Part shown: positions 36,504 through 40,898 of the stretch, piece by piece
Layout of the letters: each line of letters opens with the position of its first letter
Position numbering within the stretch: the first letter of the stretch is position 1
Assembly: GCA_028825445.1 (NCBI GenBank)
Contig: JAPKAD010000019.1
Coordinates: 1-40,898, forward strand
Source: Octadecabacter sp.
Lineage (GTDB): Bacteria > Pseudomonadota > Alphaproteobacteria > Rhodobacterales > Rhodobacteraceae
Direction: 5' to 3'
Length of the DNA stretch: 40,898 nucleotides
Notes under the pieces: generated by a model
Seen by the model: the letters and a program-made list of their open reading frames with translations, nothing else
What the model was told of the DNA's origin: nothing
Databases searched by the model: none
Program-made: the position numbers and the translations under genes

Positions 36504-37535
36504 ATGACTGTTCTCAAAATGACCGTTTCAACGCTTGCGATCACCGTACTGTCCGCAACTGTTGTTGTTGCTCGTGACAACGTCCAGATTGCTGGATCAT
36601 CAACAGTTCTACCATACGCAGCCATTGTCGCTGAATTTTTTGGTGAAAATACGGATTTTCCAACGCCTGTTGTTGAATCTGGCGGATCATCCGCTGGCCT
36701 TAAGCGATTTTGTGAAGGTGTTGGTGAAAACACAATCGATATCGCGAATGCATCTCGTGCCATTAAAAATAGCGAACGTGCGACATGCGCCGAAAACGGT
36801 GTTGAGGACATAGTTGAAGTGCGTATTGGCTATGACGGCATTGTATTTGCATCTGACATAAACGGCAATTCTTTCGCGTTCACGCCATCAGATTGGTACA
36901 CAGCACTCGCTGCTGAAATACCGATTGACGGTGTAATGGCTGTTAATCCAAACACTAATTGGTCTCAGGTCAATGCTGATTTAGCTTCGCAAATGATTGT
37001 AGCTTTTATCCCAGGTACCAAACATGGCACCCGTGAAGTATTTGAAGAAAAAGTACTTTTACAGGGTTGTGAAGACACTGGCGCAATGGCTGCAATGACT
37101 CTCATTGGCATGGATGAAGATACTGCTGAGGGCGCGTGCATGTCTGTGCGAACTGATGGCATTTCAGTGGATATTGATGGAGATTACACTGAAACTCTTG
37201 CACGGATTGAAGCTGATTCAAATGGTATTGGTGTTTTTGGATTGTCATTCTATGAAAATAACACCGATAAACTGCAAGTGGCAACCATGACGGGTGTAGT
37301 TCCAACTACGCAATCTATCTCAAACGGTGACTATCCTGTGTCACGCCCACTTTATTTTTATATCAAAGCGGCACACGTTGGAGTGATTCCTGGCTTGAAA
37401 GAATTTGCTTCGTTCTTTGTAGCTGACGAACTCGCTGGTCCAGACGGACCACTAGCAGCTTACGGTCTAGTGTCTGATCCGGAATTGGAAGACACTCAAG
37501 CTGCGGTAGCAAATGTCACGCTGATGGGTCAGTAA
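36504..37535 (+). CDS. pstS: Periplasmic phosphate-binding protein PstS
   Basis: The high-affinity phosphate receptor of the Pst ABC transporter. The 343-residue precursor has a signal peptide of about 23 residues (TVLKMTVSTLAITVLSATVVVA) and then DNVQIAGSSTVLPYAA, the phosphate-binding first loop. The VVESGGSSAGLKRFCEG and IDIANASRAIK segments also contribute ligands. ATG 36504 is chosen because AGAGG lies at 36494-36498; an earlier GTG at 36480 would add 8 residues and spoil the signal peptide. A Pho box lies upstream and a strong hairpin follows the stop. Confidence 0.95.
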   Translation: MTVLKMTVSTLAITVLSATVVVARDNVQIAGSSTVLPYAAIVAEFFGENTDFPTPVVESGGSSAGLKRFCEGVGENTIDIANASRAIKNSERATCAENGVEDIVEVRIGYDGIVFASDINGNSFAFTPSDWYTALAAEIPIDGVMAVNPNTNWSQVNADLASQMIVAFIPGTKHGTREVFEEKVLLQGCEDTGAMAAMTLIGMDEDTAEGACMSVRTDGISVDIDGDYTETLARIEADSNGIGVFGLSFYENNTDKLQVATMTGVVPTTQSISNGDYPVSRPLYFYIKAAHVGVIPGLKEFASFFVADELAGPDGPLAAYGLVSDPELEDTQAAVANVTLMGQ

Positions 37536-37547
37536 TTCTTACGATTT

Positions 37548-37574
37548 TGCGGGGGCGCGTGTTGTGCCCCCGCA
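37548..37574 (+). other. GC-rich hairpin between pstS and pstC
   Basis: TGCGGGGGC 37548-37556 and GCCCCCGCA 37566-37574 form a perfect 9-bp, very GC-rich stem with a 9-base loop. It starts 13 bases after the pstS stop. No T-run follows. Such intercistronic hairpins commonly protect the upstream mRNA or cause partial termination, raising the binding protein above the membrane subunits. Confidence 0.7.
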
Positions 37575-37626
37575 GACTTGTCAAAGAGGGTTCCACTGCT
37601 GAACCCAAAGCCTGATTGGACTAAAC

Positions 37627-38850
37627 TTGCTGCCTCTTACCGTTCCATTCTTAACCACCATCGGTCTTGCGGTCGTGGGCTATTTTCTGGCTTGTCGTCG
37701 TGCGTTTGTAGTTGCTTCTGGTGACATTCGCGTTCTAAACGCTTTACCGCATCAACACGGACTTAACACCGCGCTATCAACACTGTTACCCCCCATTGCA
37801 ATGATGCTGGTTTGGGCTTTGGCTGTGCGCATCGGTGCTGGTCATGATCTGGCCCTAGCACCCTACAATCCGCTGTTCACCTACATTGCGCTGATTGGGC
37901 TAGCAATAATGGGCTTGTTACTGTCATTATTACGCATCAGCCGTAATTTCCAAGCTCGGGACGCGTCTGAACGCTGGATCATGGCTCTGCTAATTTTTGC
38001 CTCGACAATTGCGATTTTGACAACCATTGGCATTGTGTTGTCGATGGTCAGTGAGACATATAGTTTCTTCGGTCAATATAATTGGCGCGATTTCTTCTTT
38101 TCGACAACATGGTCTCCAAATTTTCGTGGTGGTTCCGATTTGGGCATTATCCCATTGATCTGGGGTACGCTTTACATCAGCTTTATTGCATTGTTGTTTG
38201 CGGTTCCTGTTGGTCTATTTGCTGCAGTCTATCTGTCGGAGTATGCATCAACACGTATGCGTTCAGTTGCAAAACCGATGATTGAAGTTCTTGCTGGAAT
38301 TCCAACAATTGTTTATGGACTTTTCGCACTAGTGACAGTTGGTCCATTATTGCGCGATTACTTTGCCGCCCCAATGGGTCTGGGCCAAAGCGCTTCATCA
38401 GTGATGACTGCAGGGTTGGTCATGGGTATAATGTTAATACCATTCGTTTCGTCGCTGTCAGATGATATTATCAACGCAGTACCGCAATCGATGCGTGATG
38501 GATCCCTTGGACTTGGCGCGACGAAATCGGAAACCATCCGAAAAGTCGTTGTGCCAGCCGCATTGCCTGGTATCGTCGGTGCAGTATTACTGGCCGCTTC
38601 TCGTGCGATTGGTGAAACAATGATTGTCGTGCTTGGAGCAGGGGCTGCTGCGCGTCTGTCGTTAAACCCTTTTGAAGCTATGACCACCGTGACTGTGAAG
38701 ATAGTCAGCCAATTAACGGGTGATACGGACTTTGCTTCGCCGGAAACGTTGGTTGCTTTCGCTCTGGGTCTTACACTTTTTGTCATCACTCTTTGTCTTA
38801 ACGTTGTGGCGCTGTTCATAGTTCGCAAATATCGGGAGCAGTACGAATGA
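37627..38850 (+). CDS. pstC: Phosphate ABC transporter permease PstC
   Basis: The inner-membrane permease of the Pst system, 407 residues from the first usable start. The C-terminal MetI-like domain (about 180-400) includes LYISFIALLFAVPVGLFAAVYLSEYA, IVYGLFALVTVGPLL and the ATPase-contact EAA region SLGLGATKSETIRKVVVPAALPGIVG. The N-terminal part has three hydrophobic helices, typical of alphaproteobacterial PstC. No ATG or GTG lies between the in-frame TGA at 37600-37602 and the conserved start of the protein. TTG 37627, with GGA about 6 bases upstream, is the best choice; CTG 37612 is an alternative. The stop overlaps the pstA ATG. Confidence 0.92.
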   Translation: MLPLTVPFLTTIGLAVVGYFLACRRAFVVASGDIRVLNALPHQHGLNTALSTLLPPIAMMLVWALAVRIGAGHDLALAPYNPLFTYIALIGLAIMGLLLSLLRISRNFQARDASERWIMALLIFASTIAILTTIGIVLSMVSETYSFFGQYNWRDFFFSTTWSPNFRGGSDLGIIPLIWGTLYISFIALLFAVPVGLFAAVYLSEYASTRMRSVAKPMIEVLAGIPTIVYGLFALVTVGPLLRDYFAAPMGLGQSASSVMTAGLVMGIMLIPFVSSLSDDIINAVPQSMRDGSLGLGATKSETIRKVVVPAALPGIVGAVLLAASRAIGETMIVVLGAGAAARLSLNPFEAMTTVTVKIVSQLTGDTDFASPETLVAFALGLTLFVITLCLNVVALFIVRKYREQYE

Positions 38851-40160
38851 GCATTTCACAACATGGCTCCCTTTTGCAAGCTGACCCACACACCAAAAAG
38901 CGTAATGCGGCAGAAAAACGATTCAGGCTTTATGGTTTGTCCGCCATTGGTATTGCAATATTCGCTTTGGTAATTTTGCTCATTTCGATCATCGGTAATG
39001 GTGCGTCATCATTTCGCCAAACCTATTTGAGCTTTCCAGTCACGATTAGTGCGGCTGAGATTAAAGTGGCTGAAACAGCTCTGCTTAAAACTGGAGCCTA
39101 TAACAAGATCATTGAAACCAGCCTGCTAGCCTTCCTGATCGAACATGATCTAATGCAAGAAACACCTGAGGCTGATGCCTTTGGAATGATTTCAGACGAA
39201 GCTGGAGCGACTTTCCGTCATTTTATTACTGCTAACCCAGACGCGGCGGGCACAACATTTCAGATGAACCTACTCACCAACGGGCGTATCGATGGATATT
39301 ATAAGGGGAGAGTTACTGCGCAAACAGCACTGTTAGACAAGAACGTAACGCCAGCACAACTGGTTTTAGCGGATCGGCTTGCGGCACAAGGCGCGCTGGT
39401 CAAACGGTTCAACTGGGAGTTTTTTACTAATCCTGATGCGTCTGACAACCGACCTGAGGCAGCGGGCCTTGGCGTGGCTATTTTAGGATCACTGTACATG
39501 ATGGCAGTGGTACTGTGTTTGGCGCTACCGATAGGTGTAGCTGCTTCGATTTATCTAGAAGAATTTGCGCATAAAAACTGGATCACAGATGTAATAGAAG
39601 TGAATATTGCTAATCTTGCTGCTGTGCCATCGATTGTTTATGGAATACTAGGCCTAGCAATTTTTATCAATTTTGCAGAACTGAACCAATCGTCACCATT
39701 GGTTGGCGGGCTTGTGTTGACTTTAATGACATTGCCCACAATTATAATTTCAACACGTGCATCACTGAAATCAATCCCGCCGAGCATTCGTGACGCAGCC
39801 CTAGGTGTTGGCGCATCCAAGATGCAATCGGTGTTCCACCACGTTCTACCACTCGCCGCACCAGGCATCCTGACCGGCACAATAATTGGGTTGGCGCAAG
39901 CGCTTGGTGAAACCGCCCCATTGCTGTTAATTGGTATGGTCGCCTTCGTTAAAGAATACCCCGCTGCGTGGTCCACAGACGCAGGCTTGTTCGGTGAAGC
40001 ATCCACTGCATTGCCCGTGCAGGTGTTCAATTGGACACAACGCAGTGATCCTGCCTTCGTAGAACGCGCATCTGGCGCAATTATAACATTGTTGATCTTT
40101 CTGCTTATAATGAACGCGTTGGCAATCTTCCTACGTAAGAAATTTGAACGTCGCTGGTAG
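38847..40160 (+). CDS. pstA: Phosphate ABC transporter permease PstA
   Basis: The second permease subunit, 437 residues. One N-terminal membrane helix (about 32-52) is followed by a periplasmic-type region of about 140 residues, the DUF3333-like domain seen in long alphaproteobacterial PstA proteins. The MetI-like domain with five to six helices comes next. The EAA-type coupling segment is [28 protein letters not shown]. Start ATG 38847 overlaps the pstC stop (ATGA), giving translational coupling. pstB follows after 20 bases. Confidence 0.95.
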   Translation: MSISQHGSLLQADPHTKKRNAAEKRFRLYGLSAIGIAIFALVILLISIIGNGASSFRQTYLSFPVTISAAEIKVAETALLKTGAYNKIIETSLLAFLIEHDLMQETPEADAFGMISDEAGATFRHFITANPDAAGTTFQMNLLTNGRIDGYYKGRVTAQTALLDKNVTPAQLVLADRLAAQGALVKRFNWEFFTNPDASDNRPEAAGLGVAILGSLYMMAVVLCLALPIGVAASIYLEEFAHKNWITDVIEVNIANLAAVPSIVYGILGLAIFINFAELNQSSPLVGGLVLTLMTLPTIIISTRASLKSIPPSIRDAALGVGASKMQSVFHHVLPLAAPGILTGTIIGLAQALGETAPLLLIGMVAFVKEYPAAWSTDAGLFGEASTALPVQVFNWTQRSDPAFVERASGAIITLLIFLLIMNALAIFLRKKFERRW

Positions 40161-40180
40161 CGATAAAAGGACCACATCGT

Positions 40181-40898
40181 ATGACTAATATTAAGATTTC
40201 TGCCAAAGGCGTACAGGTTTTTTATGGTGATAATCAGGCCATTAAAGATGTGAGCGTGCAGATTGAAGACAAAAATGTAACTGCATTTATAGGTCCATCC
40301 GGTTGTGGTAAATCCACTTTTTTACGTTGTCTCAACCGGATGAATGACACGATTGATATCTGCCGCGTGAAGGGTGATATTTATATTGATGGCGAAAATA
40401 TTTATGACCCTGCTGTTGATCCTGTACAGTTGCGCGCCAAGGTTGGGATGGTGTTTCAAAAACCTAACCCTTTTCCAAAATCGATTTATGATAACGTCGC
40501 CTATGGCCCAAAAATTCATGGTTTAGCGCGTAACAAAAATGATTTAGATGAAATTGTCGAAAAGTCCCTGCGTAAAGCTGCTTTGTGGGACGAAGCCAAG
40601 GATCGTCTTGACGCTCCTGGAACAGGATTGTCCGGTGGGCAACAACAACGCCTTTGTATTGCACGTGCCATTGCAACAGCACCTGAAATCTTACTGATGG
40701 ATGAACCGTGCAGTGCTCTCGATCCAATTGCAACAGCTCAAGTCGAGGAACTAATTGATGAATTGCGCCAATCTTACAGCGTAGTTATTGTCACCCATTC
40801 TATGCAACAGGCAGCTCGGGTTAGCCAGAAAACCGCCTTTTTTCATTTGGGTAACCTCGTAGAGTACGGTGTGACTGATAAAATTTTTACCAATCCCG
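40181..40898 (+). CDS. pstB: Phosphate ABC transporter ATP-binding protein PstB (3' end cut)
   Basis: The ATPase of the Pst transporter. 239 codons are visible, and the gene runs off the window, missing perhaps 10 to 25 residues by comparison with the family. Walker A is GPSGCGKST (about 38-46). The Q-loop lies in [12 protein letters not shown], the signature is LSGGQQQR, Walker B is ILLMDEP, and the switch histidine is in IVTHSM. The [10 protein letters not shown] segment after Walker A is specific to PstB. ATG 40181 has AAAGGA at about 40166-40171. phoU and phoB probably follow outside the window, judging from related genomes. Confidence 0.95.
   Translation, partial: MTNIKISAKGVQVFYGDNQAIKDVSVQIEDKNVTAFIGPSGCGKSTFLRCLNRMNDTIDICRVKGDIYIDGENIYDPAVDPVQLRAKVGMVFQKPNPFPKSIYDNVAYGPKIHGLARNKNDLDEIVEKSLRKAALWDEAKDRLDAPGTGLSGGQQQRLCIARAIATAPEILLMDEPCSALDPIATAQVEELIDELRQSYSVVIVTHSMQQAARVSQKTAFFHLGNLVEYGVTDKIFTNP

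Noticed and set aside
37596..37720. Alternative frame starting CTG-AAC-CCA before pstC, as a possible frameshifted N-terminus
   Set aside because: The translated sequence is not hydrophobic and stops soon, while the other frame gives the expected first membrane helix.
1..40898. CRISPR array, prophage, toxin-antitoxin or defence system
   Set aside because: No regularly spaced repeats and no genes of these classes; all intact genes are recognisable core functions.

Overview
The window looks like a core-genome segment of a marine alphaproteobacterium of the Rhodobacterales/Roseobacter type. The evidence is gene order and protein style: a dusB(nifR3)-ntrB-ntrC-ntrY-ntrX-trkA-trkH-hfq-hflX block, a fused ispDF, a class II DAHP synthase, and an NtrC that lacks the sigma-54 contact loop, as in Rhodobacter. 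Coding sequence has moderate GC, but the spacers are strikingly AT-rich and several are very long (3476-5112, 6070-6884, 7974-9285, 31273-32032). No tRNA, rRNA, CRISPR array, insertion sequence or prophage gene was recognised.

Layout. (1) 1-3475: an unassigned 3' fringe, guaA on the minus strand, and a divergent non-pyrrolysine MttB-family methyltransferase preceded by a possible 17-residue leader ORF. (2) 3476-10519: housekeeping genes (lipA, hpt, a COQ10/RatA-type START protein, amtB) separated by long AT-rich spacers. These spacers hold several strong hairpins, one of them part of a candidate small RNA at about 4311-4392. (3) 10674-12792: tightly overlapping minus-strand operon ispDF-pgpA-cinA. 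(4) 12951-24843: plus-strand nitrogen regulation, potassium uptake and RNA chaperone block. (5) 24912-29616: penicillin-acylase family Ntn hydrolase (minus), beta-hydroxyacid dehydrogenase (plus), GlxA/AraC regulator (minus). (6) 29814-31175: class II DAHP synthase with a leader hairpin and a clear intrinsic terminator. (7) 32033-40898: yicC-gmk, gamma-carbonic-anhydrase-like protein, PLP transsulfuration enzyme, phoR, then a Pho box and pstS-pstC-pstA-pstB, with pstB cut by the window end.

How the genes work together. NtrB/NtrC and NtrY/NtrX sense and transmit nitrogen status, and AmtB imports ammonium, although no PII gene lies beside it. TrkA/TrkH handle potassium. Hfq and HflX act in RNA control and ribosome rescue. 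PhoR and PstSCAB sense and import phosphate, with a three-repeat Pho box ahead of pstS. Most of the window is ordinary. The items most worth a second look are the structured RNA candidates in the spacers, the altered Hfq YKH motif, the degenerate AAA+ motifs of NtrC and NtrX, and the non-ATG start of pstC.
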